Source of the DNA: Bubalus kerabau
Taxonomy: Eukaryota; Chordata; Mammalia; Artiodactyla; Bovidae
Direction: 5' to 3'
NCBI RefSeq assembly: GCF_029407905.1
Contig: NC_073627.1
Span: 160,151,697-160,215,696 of the forward strand
DNA: 64,000 bases
The notes beneath the pieces are model-generated. The model searched no databases. It saw only the letters and a list, made by a program, of their open reading frames with translations, and had not been told where the DNA came from. Each line of letters begins with the position of its first letter. Position 1 is the stretch's first letter. Of the stretch, positions 44,996 to 55,998 are shown piece by piece. The position numbers and the translations under genes are program-made.

Positions 44996-45777
44996 TCTTT
45001 CCAAATTTGTACTTCTAAACGTATCTGGCTTCTGTTTTCACCCTCATCTTAGCTACTGTCCTATTACATTGCCACCTTTAGACTCTCCAGTACTATATAA
45101 TACCTGGGCTTATTGATACTTTACCTTTTTTAAAAAATTATTTCTATGCTAGCTATTTCCAAGCTTGAAGCCTTGGAATTTTCCACCTAAGTAAAAACAA
45201 AACTTTAACTATTGCTTACACTAATACTTTTGTGGGATTTAAGTTGTTCCTACTGGCTCTGGTTGACACTGAATCATTCTTTCTATAGAATGTAATAATT
45301 TGACACAATTATAGAAAATATTATTCTCTCACTCTCACTCACACAGTCAAATACACACCATATCCTGATTCATCACATCATTTTCTCTCAACCAAGTAAC
45401 CTAACATCTTGCTCTGCAGTCTAATATATTTCATGCTCAAACGTATGTTTGCATTCTATCTCAGGCCCATAATTATACAAGATTCTTCCCAAAGAATAAA
45501 CCATACTTAATCTGAGTTCAAAATAGTCCTCTGTATCCATTTTTTTTTTAAATCCTAGCCTCTTGGATGCTAAAAGCCTTAGTCTTCAGTGACCTTTAGC
45601 AAATCTCTTCAAGATATTTTCTTTTACTGTGGAATACAGTTCTTGACTTCATAAGGACACTACAGATGACAATATGATTCATAAGAGATTGAGAGTTTCA
45701 AGATGAAGATTAACAGCAGTGTTTCATTTTTATAGCTCCCTGTATACATTACATCATATCCCCTCTGTTGTAATTTG
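44996..45777. other. No gene recognised
   Basis: Unassigned DNA without convincing frames; includes a short CTCTCACTC-type run near 45320. Confidence 0.5.
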
Positions 45778-45985
45778 TTGTTTAGTTGCTAAGTCATGTC
45801 CTACTCTTTTCTGATCCCATGGACTGTAGCCTGCAGGCTCCTCTGTCCATGGGATTTCTCAGGCAAGAGTACTGGAGTGGGTTGTCATTTTCTTCTCCAA
45901 AGGGATCTTCCAGACCCGGGGATTGGACCTGCGTCTCCTATGTTGGTAGGCAGATTCTTTACCACTGAGCCACCAAGGAAGCGCT
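45778..45985 (-). mobile_element. Bov-tA SINE
   Basis: A reverse copy: 'ttgctaagtcatgtcctac' at the left, antisense box-B-like 'ccggggattggacc' and 'ccactgagccaccaagg' at the right. Confidence 0.93.
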
Positions 45986-46159
45986 CTGATGTCATTACAG
46001 AACTAATTAAAGACTGTGGCTTGAAACCAGGTGTATACTAGAACATATCAACATATTAAAAAATAAAAACCATTTTCAAGTTTATTTACATATAATATTT
46101 TAATTCTTTAGTGAAAGAAATAAGAAAGCTACAATATAATGACAAAACAACTTATACTC

Positions 46160-46250
46160 TTATTCTGCAGTTGTACAGAGAAATTAAGTAACATGTCCTA
46201 GGCCACACAGGTATCTAGATGGCCAAGCTAAGATTTATACCAGAGCTATC
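46160..46250 (-). mobile_element. MIR SINE remnant
   Basis: The antisense core 'acagagaaattaagtaac', 'cctaggccacacagg' and 'aagatttataccagag' is in MIR order. Confidence 0.7.
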
Positions 46251-47037
46251 TAGAACAAACACACAGAGACACAGCTTGAAAGTGCATTCTTCAAAGATCC
46301 CTGAATGACCAAGTCAACTTTTATCTTTTTCCAGTAACAATTGCTTACCTTGGTCTCTTTCTATACTTATTATAATTAAAATCTGTAGCAATTTATTTAA
46401 CATAGGTAGCACCCTCATTGTTCTGTATGCCCTATCTTCCTCTTCTATACAGTGACAGGAACAGTGTGATACTATTTAAGCAAAATCATTATTTTCTTTA
46501 ATCCACATGCCTGTATTCTCTAAAGGCACAGCTCACAACTAAATCAGGTGTGCCCACATTTAGAGCCTAAATGTTAATCTCTATATATTGCTGTGTAAAC
46601 CCTGATTTGCTGGCTACTAAACCTGATCACAATTCAACTATAGATATTAATCCATATATTACTCTAAGATTTTGTTTTTCATTCTTTGAATCTTCACTAC
46701 TAATGATAGATTTCCAGGTATCCAAATCCATCTAAAAATGACCACTTACAAAAACTGTCTTCTTGAACCTTCTATGTTATTATTACATTGCTTTATGTTG
46801 TCTCTTAAGATTGTAATTTTGATTCTTTATCCTGGGTCTCTGATTCTCAGTTTATTCTGCTCTTTCTGTCCCTGTCCTTGAGGGTTTATTATTACCTCAA
46901 ATAAGCTTTAATTTCATTATGTTGGAAACAATTATTTTATTTTGTGATCATTTGAGTCCTAATAATATTCTCACTGAGCATATAAAAATAGATTTACTAA
47001 CATATATTGGTTAGTTTATTTTAGCTTATATCCAAGT
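46251..47037. other. No gene recognised
   Basis: Unassigned DNA, no nameable repeat or coding content. Confidence 0.5.
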
Positions 47038-47104
47038 ACAGGACTGATCAAAAAGTAAGATGTTGCAGAAAAATCCAAATGAACTTTATGACCAACCCAA
47101 TATA
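47038..47104. mobile_element. Mariner-type miniature element
   Basis: The right end 'gaccaacccaata' and left 'gatcaaaaagt', with the middle 'aagatgttgcagaaaaatcc', match a short palindromic mariner-derived element common in ruminants (ends of the TTGGxxGGCCAAAAAG type, from memory). About 20 bp of the left half are missing. A TA follows the right end. Confidence 0.72.
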
Positions 47105-48675
47105 TTGGAAGTTCTCAGCTACTTCTCCAATCCTTGCCTTTCTTATTTCATGCCTAAATATTTTAAAAGTTCTTTCTATTGATTTATATACACACTTGAA
47201 TTTATATTTTACAAAAACTGATTCTTCCTTTTGACAAACTAAAATGATATAATAACATGAAACTTCAAGATAATATTTTGGAATACTCTCCTAGAGTGTA
47301 GGAGAAAGTATACTATGCCCGAAACATCTATAGGTTTATAACTTGAATTCATGTAGAATAAATGGCATTCTAAGTTTATAAATTTTGCAAAGTATGGAAG
47401 ACTGAGTTTAATAAAACATTTTTAAACTTCTAAAAATTAGTTAAAACAACCTATCCCTGTAGAGCCACTTGGGAGATAACTCCAGGTGCATGCAAAAGTT
47501 TTCTGCAACACTACCTTTAATATGAAAAGTTTGATGTATGTAAATTAATTCATTTAATGAAACTAACTGCAAATTTACTGACTAAGGTACACTGACAGAA
47601 TTAAATGGGCTTTGGAAATGCATTTCTTATTATCTAGCTACTTTTGAGATTCCCCAGATTCTAATCAGATTTTCTGAAGGTATTTTCAATTACCATTTAA
47701 TTCATTTTACAGTGTATTTTCTATGTGCCTCTCATTTAACCAGCAGTCATTGATTTTTGTCTATTCAAACACTTCAGATGAGATTTCTTCAGCTTAATTC
47801 TTTCAACTCTTTAGAACTCTGACATCCTCAGAATATACTTTGGATATGAAGAGGAAAACAGTCTCTCCCTTGCCTAATTCTTGTATCTCTTTTTCAAAAG
47901 AGACACAAAAACATTAATGCTTGATAAGAGTACTGTGCTTACAATGATGAAGGGTCTGGATAAATGAATCCAAGGGAAGATATTTGAAAAATGTGTGTGT
48001 GGTTAGCCTGCAGAAGAGATAAAGTATTGGGTACTTGAGCTTGGAATATCATAACAGAGAGCTTCAAATACTGAAGGGCTGCTTTTATATAAGAACATAA
48101 GTTCCTTGTATAAAGTTTTAGAGGGCAGAATGAAGATTAATTTGCAGAAGATTCAGAGAGGTAGGCTTAACATAATTACATTGATGAATAAATAATGAAA
48201 TAATCCACATGACAAGAAGCTTTTATTCACTATATTCAACTTAATTCAACAAATATTTATCCAGTTCCAACCACTGACACAGTGTAGAGTCAAATCAGAT
48301 CTTGTCTGCACCACTACCTGTGAATCGCAAGAGCTAATTTATCTATAGGCTACTAACCATGCAGCCTCTCAGTATCTTCTGCAGTTTGGAGTACTTAACA
48401 CTTAAAGTGTTAAAGTTCGTGTTTCTTATCACAGTGACCTCTCAGGGCACTTATTTCTATTTTGTCACTCTGACCCAAAGCAGATTCACATGCATGACTT
48501 AATTTGCTTCTGTAAACAGACTAGATTGAAATAGTTCAATAGCTCTTTACTAAAGATTCAAGGATAATAAATGGATAGTATTAAATAGATTATACAAATA
48601 ATTAAAATTAGCAAACAGATATGACAGAAATTAAAATATGTAGCTATGACACATCTTGTTCAATTCATTAACCAC
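47105..48675. other. No gene recognised
   Basis: Unassigned DNA. 'attcaacaaatatttatcc' near 48247 hints at an L2/MIR-class trace only. No frame of interest. Confidence 0.5.
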
Positions 48676-48790
48676 AAGGCTTCTTAAACTGGAATGTTCA
48701 TTATAAATCATCTGGGAAACTTATCTAGATAGAGACTGTGTAGTAAGTCTGAGGTAGGCCACATGTTCCTGGTGATGCTGCGGATCTCCT
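48676..48790 (+). mobile_element. MER5-like (hAT-Charlie) non-autonomous element, partial
   Basis: 'aaggcttcttaaactgg', 'aaatcatctgggaaactta', 'agtctgaggtaggccac' and 'ttcctggtgatgctg' follow MER5A order from memory. Ends are incomplete. Confidence 0.6.
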
Positions 48791-49415
48791 TACCATGCTT
48801 TGAGCAAGAAGACTTTCCTAGATGCCTTTCTAACAAGTCAAAAAGTTTCCTCTCTTCCTGCCACTCTTTCTGTGTCAAAATTCAGATTCACCTCAGGGTG
48901 CTCTTGAGCGTATATTATATGCTCAGAATCCAGTTCAGAGAATGAAGCATTAGAAGGGAAAAGACTTACTTCTCAACTCAAAAGACTGACCAATTTCCCA
49001 GATCATATATCCTATCTCAAAAATATTTGAAAGAATGATTTTTTTTTCTGTAACGATCTAGTTTCTAAATTAGCAAGAAGATCCAAGGGGATAAACTACA
49101 TATAATTATGTTGTGTTTTTTTTTTTTTTTTTGAAGGACAAGATAATAGTATCTATCTAAAACTCTTTCCAAATTATTGACTGGAAACCCCAGGTACATG
49201 TCCCATTCTTTAAAAACCCATGTAAAATAAAATTCAGAAAACTATCTGTTAAATCCAAGACAGAACTTATTAAGTTCCGTCCAGATACTTCAATAAATCT
49301 TTCCAACTTGATTCTCTCAGAAATAAGACCTGTTGTACTATTCTGCAGTCTTTTGAACGTGTTCATAAACAAAATGACACAAAGCAAATACTTCTCCAGA
49401 AAAATAAATATGACT
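48791..49415. other. No gene; poly(T) run at 49114-49133
   Basis: Unassigned DNA. A pure T run of about 20 bases stands alone without a recognisable element beside it. Confidence 0.5.
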
Positions 49416-49587
49416 TCACAGGCACATCAGATCAGATCTGAAAGAGATGGGAATACCAGACCACCTGATCTGCCTCTTGAGAAATTTGTATGCAGGTCAG
49501 GAAGCAACAGTGAGAACTGGACATGGAACAACAGACTGGTTCCAAATAGGAAAAGGAGTTCGTCAAGGCTGTATATTGTCACAGGCA
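49416..49587. mobile_element. Tailless internal BovB fragment bounded by a 9-bp duplication
   Basis: 49437-49582 is an almost unmutated sense piece of BovB RT coding sequence (RNLYAGQEATVRTGHGTTDW and so on) lacking both BovB ends. It is flanked by tcacaggca at 49416-49424 and 49579-49587; the right copy overlaps the BovB edge by four bases. The first bases inside (49425-49440, 'catcagatcagatctg') read as antisense GATCT-type BovB tail. This suggests a reverse insertion with an inverted 5' piece. Confidence 0.82.
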
Positions 49588-49851
49588 GAGAACAACCTAA
49601 AGTCTATGCTATTGAAGAAGTATTTTTTCTGAGGAAATGTATATAGTATGTAAAGAACACCAACACACCATATTCAAGCAATTTCATTATTACACAAAAC
49701 ATTTAAATCCTTACAAGCATACTCCTTCATCCCCTTTTAATAATAGTTTCTGTTTTATTTGCTTAACAGACCTTCACTTATCCCTCAAGTATCAAGAACC
49801 AGTCCCCTCCACAGGAGTTCTAAAGCTTTATCTCATGTTATATAGAAAATG

Positions 49852-51111
49852 CTAGAAAGGTAATGCTCAAAATTCTTCAAGCTAGGTGTCTTCATGAACA
49901 GAGAACTTCCAGATGCACAAGGTGGATTTAGAAAAAGGAGAGGAATAAGAGATCAAATTGCCAACATCTGTTGGATCATAGAAAAAGCAAGGGGATTCAA
50001 GAAATCAATCTAATTCTGCTTCATTGACCATGTCAAAGCCTTTAAGTGTGTGAATCGCAACAAACTATGGAAAATACTTCACAAGATGGGAATACAGACC
50101 ACCTTATCTACCTACTGAGAAACCTGTATGTAAGTCAAGAAGCAACAATTAGAACTGGACATGGAACAATGGACTGGTTCCAAATTGGGAAAGGAGTACA
50201 TCAAATCTGTATATTGTCACCCTGCTTATTTAACTTATATGCAGAGTATATCATGAAAAATACTGGGCTGGATGAATCACAAGTTGGAATCAAGGAGAGA
50301 TATTCACAATCTCAGATATGCAGATGATACCACTCTAATGGCAGAAGTAGAAGAGGAACTAGAAAGCTTCTTGATGAAGGTGAAAAAGGAGAGTGAAAAA
50401 GCTGGCTTAAGATTCAACATTCAAAAAACTAAGATCATGGCATCTGGTCCCATCACTTCATGGCAAGTAGGTGGTGAAAAAGTAGAAACAGTTACAGATT
50501 TTAATTTCCTTGTGCTCCAAAATCATTGCAGATAGTAATTGCAGCCATGAAGTTAAAAGATGCTTACTCTTTGAAAGAAAAGCTTTGACAAATCTAGACA
50601 GTGTATTAAAAGCAGAGATATCACTTTGCCAACAAAGGTCCATATAACCAAAGCTATGGTTTTCCCAGTAGTCATGTACAGATGGGAGAATTGTACCATA
50701 AAAAGGCTGAGTACTGAAGAACTGATGCTTTGGAATTGTGGTGCTGGAGATGACTCTTGAGAGTCATTTGGACAGCAAGGAGATTAAACCAGACAATTCT
50801 AAAGGAAGTCAACCCTGAATATTTATTGGAAGGACATCAGTCCTTTCAGCTGAAGCTGAAGCTCCAAAACTTTTGCCACCTGAATTGAAGATTCGACTCA
50901 TTGGAAGAGACTCTGAAGCTGGGAAGGATTCATGGCAGGCGGAGAAGGGGGTGATAGAAGATGAGATGGTTGAATGGCATCACCAACTCAATGGACATAA
51001 ATTTGAGAAAATTCCAGGAGATAGTGAAGGAGAGGGAGGCCTGGCGTGCTTCAATCCAGGATGACACAAACAGTGGGGCAAAACTGCGCAACTGAATAAC
51101 AACAACATTAC
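49852..51111 (+). mobile_element. BovB LINE, 5'-truncated, forward
   Basis: About 1.26 kb from mid-RT ('ggtaatgctcaaaattc') through motif A ('ttctgcttcattgacc'), YADD ('agatatgcagatgatacc' near 50315-50333), the C-terminus and the 3' end with an AAC tail. An 8-bp duplication, agaaaatg, is at 49844-49851 and 51112-51119. Frames of 93 and 87 codons survive, but several stops and shifts make it inactive. Confidence 0.94.
50272..50535 (+). pseudogene. BovB RT motif C and thumb fragment (87 codons)
   Basis: HNLRYADDTTLMAEVEEELE holds the catalytic YADD pair. It is followed by KAGLRFNIQKTKIMASGPIT, the usual RTE thumb segment. The start Met lies in the preceding linker. The frame is lost near FLVLQNHCR, where intact copies continue 'GSKITADGD'. 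It is part of the forward BovB pseudogene. Confidence 0.85.
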
Positions 51112-51198
51112 AGAAAATGGCTTACAGTTTCTTCTAACTCCATGACCTATCAAGATGTTATAGACATCCTTCCCCTTTTCTCCTACTATCCTCACTGT

Positions 51199-51238
<40 letters not shown>
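51199..51238. repeat. (CA)n microsatellite, about 20 units
   Basis: Uninterrupted AC/CA run. The open frame of Cys-Val repeats on the minus strand here is produced by the repeat and is not a gene. Confidence 0.97.
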
Positions 51239-51240
<2 letters not shown>

Positions 51241-51835
51241 TTAAATCACAAATTAAAGGTAAAACATTTAACTCACAATTAGATTTGGAGGAGAAAAAAA
51301 GGAAAGGACATCTCAAGTTACCATAAATGAAGAGAGCTGAAAGTCAGTGTTAACTTATCATTTGACTCTATGGTGTCCCAGGAAGCTCAAACAATGACAC
51401 TGGAAGATAGACCATAATTCCCATTAGAACATAGAAATGATGGAATTAAACTCAAGTAAAGCATATTGATGGAACTAAAGATCCTTAGCTGGCACCTTTT
51501 AAAAAGGCTGACTTGACTTTGTAAAGAAATAATTTTAAATAAATAAACAAAAAATAAAAATCTCGACCAGCTTAGAAAGTGTCTGGGAAACCTGTCATAG
51601 CTCAGAAATCCTTTGTGTCTTCAGAGTGGAATGTAAACCTGAGATTCACACGTCATGGGATCTAAATTTATATTTCTGAAGAAGCAAGAGACTCAGACAA
51701 AGGAAACTGAATTATTCTGAGGTCAACTAAAACTGGAACCACGAGAAAATCACTGCAATAGAAAAAACATTATGTGGCTACATCTTCCTCCCCTCATGTT
51801 AAAGGTAGGGAGATGAACACAACTCTGCAATTTTG
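51239..51835. other. No gene recognised
   Basis: Unassigned DNA between a microsatellite and an old L1; its right part may be further decayed L1. Confidence 0.45.
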
Positions 51836-52915
51836 AATAAACTGAAGATGGATTAAGGACCTAAATGTAGGACTGGAAACCATAAAACTCTTAGAAGAAC
51901 TGACAGAACCCTCTTTGACAAAATCCATAGCATTATTTTCTTTGATTTGTCTCCCAAAGCAAAAGAATAAAAGCAAAAACAAACAAACAGGTCCTAATTA
52001 AACTTAAAAGCTTTTGCACAGTAAAGGAAATCATCAAAAAAATGAAAGACAGTCTGCTTAGTAAGAGAAAATATTTGCAAATGATATGAAGTGATATGAC
52101 CAATAAGGTGTTAACATCCATATATAAACATCTCATGCAACCCAACATCAAAAAAACAAACAACCTAATAAAAATGAGAAGACCTGAATAGACAGTTCTC
52201 AAAATAGGACATACAGACTGCCAACAAGCAAGTGAAACAAACAAACAAAAATGCTCAACATCGTTAATAACCAGAGAAATGCAAATTAAAACTGCAATTC
52301 CACTATTGGGTGTATGTCTGAAGAAATGAAAACACTAATTTGAAAAGATATATTCACCCCGATGCTCACAGAAGCATTATTCACAAGTGCCAATATATAG
52401 GAGCAACCTAAGTGTTCATTAAGAGATGAATGCTTAAAGAGATACATAAATACACTCAATGAAATGCCACACAGCCATAAAAAGAGAATGAAATTTTGCC
52501 ATTTGCAACAACACTGATGCATTTGGAGGGTATTATGCTTAGTGAAACAACTCAGACAGAGGAGGACAAATACTGTGTGATATTTCATACATGTGGAATG
52601 TAAAAACTAAAAGTAGTGACTATAAGAAAAAAGAGGCTCACAGATAAAGAGAACAAACTAGTGGCTATCAGTGGGGAGAGGGAAGCAGGGAAGGGCAAGT
52701 TAGGAGTAGGAGGTTAAAAGGTACAAGCTACTATACATAAAATAAATGAGCTACAGGATAAATTATACAACACAGGGGAATATTGCCAATATTTTATAGT
52801 TATAAAATATATTATACTCCATAGCCAATATAATCTCTAAAAATTTGAATTACTATGTTATACATTTGAAACTTACATTGCACATCAACTATACCTCAAT
52901 AATTTTTTTAAAGAA
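51836..52915 (+). mobile_element. Old L1 LINE, ORF2 C-terminus to 3' UTR
   Basis: Order: 'ggattaaggacctaaatg', 'accataaaactcttagaag', 'aacttaaaagcttttgcac', 'tcaacatcgttaataacc'-like text, then 3' UTR 'agtgaaacaactcagacag', 'gtgactataagaaaaaag' and a TTTTTTTAAAG-type end. All frames are broken. A deletion of the ORF2 tail is likely near 52290, where text jumps to 'ccactattgggtgtatg'. Confidence 0.87.
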
Positions 52916-52997
52916 ACAAGCATGGAATGTCACCTTTTATATTTGTGCATGACAGGCTTGTGAATTTGAGTCTGAGACCATGGTGAGTCTTCACATG

Positions 52998-53190
52998 GGC
53001 TTCCCTTGTGTCTCAGCTGGTAAAGCATCCACCCGCAATGTGGGAGACCTGGGTTCGATCCCTGGATTGGGAAGATCCCCTGGAGAAAGGAAAGGTTACC
53101 CACTCCAGAATACTGGAGAATCCCTGTATAGTCCATGAGGTTTTAAAAAGACAGACACAACTGAGCAACTTTCACTTTCACCTTTCACTT
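52998..53190 (+). mobile_element. Bov-tA SINE
   Basis: Forward copy: 'gggcttcccttgtgtctcag' head, box-B-like 'gggttcgatccctgg', BovB-like end and CTTTCACTTT tail. About 20 bp of the middle is missing compared with neighbours. Confidence 0.93.
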
Positions 53191-53526
53191 TCTCATAATC
53201 ATATTCAATACATAAAAGAGCTTCTCTGTTCCCTGGAAATTCTGAGACATAAAACATAGTAAGAACCTGAAAGGACTTTCTGGAACAAAGTCTGCTACTG
53301 CTACTAACTAAAATATTTCATCAATATAAAAGTGTTCTGCAGGAAGGAAGTCTGTCACTAACTGAGAGAACTGCCGATCACCAGAAAAAAAAAAAAAAAA
53401 GGCAGACAAAATAACATCAGGCTTTATGTTTCTCATGTGAAGTCAGCACCTCAGGAAGACTAGACTGTGTTTCCTACTAACGCCTTAAAATCTAAGTTTC
53501 CTAGAGTAATTAATATTGGTGAAAGA
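53191..53526. other. No gene; poly(A) run at 53384-53400
   Basis: Unassigned DNA with a 17-base A run not attached to a recognisable element. Confidence 0.5.
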
Positions 53527-53715
53527 AAAAAAGTGATAGTCGCTCAGTCATGTCCAACTCTTTGCGACCTCATGGACATGGGTTTTTCCAGGCAAGAATA
53601 CTGGATTTCACTGCCATTCCCTTCTCCAGGGGATCCTTCTGACCCAGGGTTTGAACCCAGATCTCCTGTATTGCAGACAGATTTTTTACTGTCTGAGTCA
53701 CCAGGGAAGCCCAAC
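53527..53715 (-). mobile_element. Bov-tA SINE
   Basis: Reverse copy: 'gtcgctcagtcatgtcc' at the left, 'gagtcaccagggaagcccaa' at the right. Confidence 0.93.
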
Positions 53716-53717
53716 AT

Positions 53718-53752
53718 TCAGTTCACTTCATTTGCTCAGTCATGTCTGACTG
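53718..53752 (-). mobile_element. BovB 3' tail stub
   Basis: About 35 bp of antisense BovB terminus ('ttcagttcacttcatttgc', 'tcagtcatgtctgact'), followed within 10 bp by the inverted BovB at 53761. Its relation to that copy is unclear. Confidence 0.7.
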
Positions 53753-53760
53753 AGACCGAC

Positions 53761-54645
53761 TGGGACCAGATGCCATGATCTTAGTTTTTTGAATGTTGAG
53801 TTTTAAACCAGCTTTTTCACAGTCCTTCATTTTCATCAAGAGGCGCTTTAATTCCTCTTCACTTTCTGCCTTAAGGGTGGTGTCATCTGCGTATCTGAGG
53901 TCATTGATATTTCTCTCAGCAATGTTGATTCCAGCTTGTGTTTCCTACAGCCTGGAATTTCTCATGATGTACTCAGCATGTAAGTTTAATAAGCAGGGTG
54001 ACCAGTCCCATCACTTCATGGCAAACAAATGGAAACAGTGACAGACTTTCTTTTCTTGGGCTCCGAAATCACTACAGATGGTGACTGTAGCCATGAAGTT
54101 AAAAGATGCTTGCTCCTTGAAAGAAAAGCTATGACCAACCTAGACAGCATATTAAAAGCAAAGACATTATTGTATGAACAAAGGTCTGTCTAGTCAAAGC
54201 TATAGCTTTTCCAGTAGTTATGTATGGATGTGAGTGTTGGACTATAAAGAAAGCTGAGCACCAAAGAACTGATGCTTTTGAACTACAGTGTTGGACAAGA
54301 CTCTTGAGAGTCCCTTGGACTGCAAGGAGATCTGACCAGTCCATCCTAAAGGAAATCAGTCCTGAATTTTCACTGGAACAACTGATGCTGAAGCTGAAAC
54401 TCCAATTATTTGTCCACCCAATGCAAAGAACTGAGTCAATGGAAAAGACCCTGATGCTGGGAAAAATTGAAGGTGGGAGGAGAAGGGAACGACGGAGGAT
54501 GAGATGGTTGGATAGCATCACCAACTCGACATGAGTTTGAGTAAACTCTGGGAGTTGGTGATGGACAGGGAAGCCTGGCTTGCTGCAGTCTGTGGGGTCA
54601 TGAAGAGTTGGACACGACTGAGCAACTGAACTGAACTGAACTGAT
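53761..54645 (+). mobile_element. BovB LINE with inverted 5' part (twin-priming-like)
   Basis: 53761-54002 is antisense BovB (RT box to 'aagcagggtgac'). 54003-54645 is sense BovB from 'agtcccatcacttcatgg' to the 3' end and a (CTGAA)n tail. The antisense part ends, in element coordinates, at 'tggtccca', and the sense part starts at 'gtccca', a 6-base overlap. The two pieces are thus adjacent parts of one element with the 5' piece flipped, as expected from twin priming. The sense piece keeps a 104-codon frame at 54220-54534. Confidence 0.88.
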
Positions 54646-55205
54646 AATTCTGATAGTTGCTTTTCTTTACTATGGACCTACTGGATATTTAGATGGCTCA
54701 GATTTACCCAGGGAAAGGTAGAAACAACAATGGAGATAGCTTCAAAATTGTAATGTTACTATTTTACATTAATGCAGGAAGGATATTTTAAGGGCAAATA
54801 CAACTTAAATATAAGACAATTCCCTTGAAAACAAGGGAAGAGACTCACCCTCCATCCCTATTTATCCCATTTGCCTTAGAGTATTTATTTCAGAAAAGTT
54901 AAATTCTTCCTATTTTTGAAATCTTATAAACCTTTTAAGAAGCTGAATTAGTCTCTTGACAGCTATGAAACCCAGGATTATTTTCTTTAAGCATCTAGCA
55001 ACCATCTTGAAATGCAATTATTAAGGATAGTGTCCCATCTCCAGTTTGTGCGGGAGTGTATGTACCAGCCTAACTTCAGTGGGCCTCAGTTCAAGTTGTG
55101 AAAAGCTTTCTTTCTTGGATAAAGAAAATTAGCTAATACAGATGATCACCTCAACTACCAAATACATTTAGGATGAATTATATGTGACACATGGTGCTAT
55201 TAAAG
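54646..55205. other. No gene recognised
   Basis: Unassigned DNA. 55020-55205 and 55340-55560, separated by a SINE, have weak LTR-like features ('gtataaatgggtgac', 'aacaataaaatcg') but no secure assignment. Confidence 0.4.
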
Positions 55206-55337
55206 TCCTCAAAGGAAATGGCATCCCACTCCAATATTCTTGCCTGGAGAAACCCATAGGCAGAGGAACCTGGCAGGCCACAGTCCATGGGGTTGCAAGA
55301 CTTGGACACAACTTAGCGACTTAACCACCACTACCAT
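55206..55337 (+). mobile_element. BOV-A monomer SINE
   Basis: A single unit: 'ggaaatggcatcccactcc', 'aatattcttgcctggag', 'gttgcaagacttggacac', ending in a worn CCACCACTACC tail where CAG repeats would be. Confidence 0.88.
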
Positions 55338-55754
55338 TCGTACTTGTGAGCTAGTTATTGTTGATCTTGAGAACATGTGTGCAAGGAGTTATATCTACTT
55401 GACTGTATAAATGGGTGACATTTCTGTCTGCACTCCTTTAGTAGGTTGCCTGTGATGCATACTACTTTCTGATTCAGTATTTAACAATAAAATCGTATCC
55501 TTTTACTTTCCTGAAGAGGCTTTATGGGTTGGGAGGATTTTTGGTTTAATTGTATTTCTGCAACAGACTTATGCACAAAATATTAAGATAAAAAATATGA
55601 ATCAAAATATATCAGTGACCAAAGAAAATATCAGAGTGAATTTACTTGGGGTTTGATGTAATTGCAATAAAATTATGCATCATTTGGAGGAAAATTTTTT
55701 TTACAATATTTATTCTTCCAATTCATGTACATTGCTTTATTCATGTCTAAATTA
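55338..55754. other. No gene; possibly LTR-like
   Basis: Contains a TATA-like word near 55404 and AATAAA near 55488 in an order that could be a worn LTR together with DNA left of the SINE. Not firmly assigned. Confidence 0.35.
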
Positions 55755-55998
55755 TAATCATGTCCATGTTCACTCTTGCTGTCTCCTATTTGACCACTGC
55801 CAATTTACCTTGATTCATGGACCCAACATTCCAGGTTCCTATGCAATATTCTTCCTTACAGAATTGGACTTTACATCCACCACGAAACACATCCACAACT
55901 GGGTGTCATTTCCACTTTGACTCAGCCTCTTCATTCCTTCTGTCCTATTGGGAGTACCTTACTTTTGCTTGTGTGTGTTTCAGTGCTGTATCTTTCAA
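55755..55998 (-). mobile_element. BovB 5'-region fragment without a 3' end
   Basis: Antisense of the BovB leader and endonuclease start: 'gttcactcttgctgtctcc', 'ccttgattcatggacccaac', 'gttcctatgcaatattc' and 'cacatccacaactgggtg'. The 2.6 kb that should lie to its left, including the 3' end, are absent. It abuts an old antisense L1. It may be a deletion remnant. Confidence 0.75.

Noticed and set aside
51199..51240. Minus-strand open frame of alternating Cys and Val residues
   Set aside because: It is only the translation of a (CA)n microsatellite.
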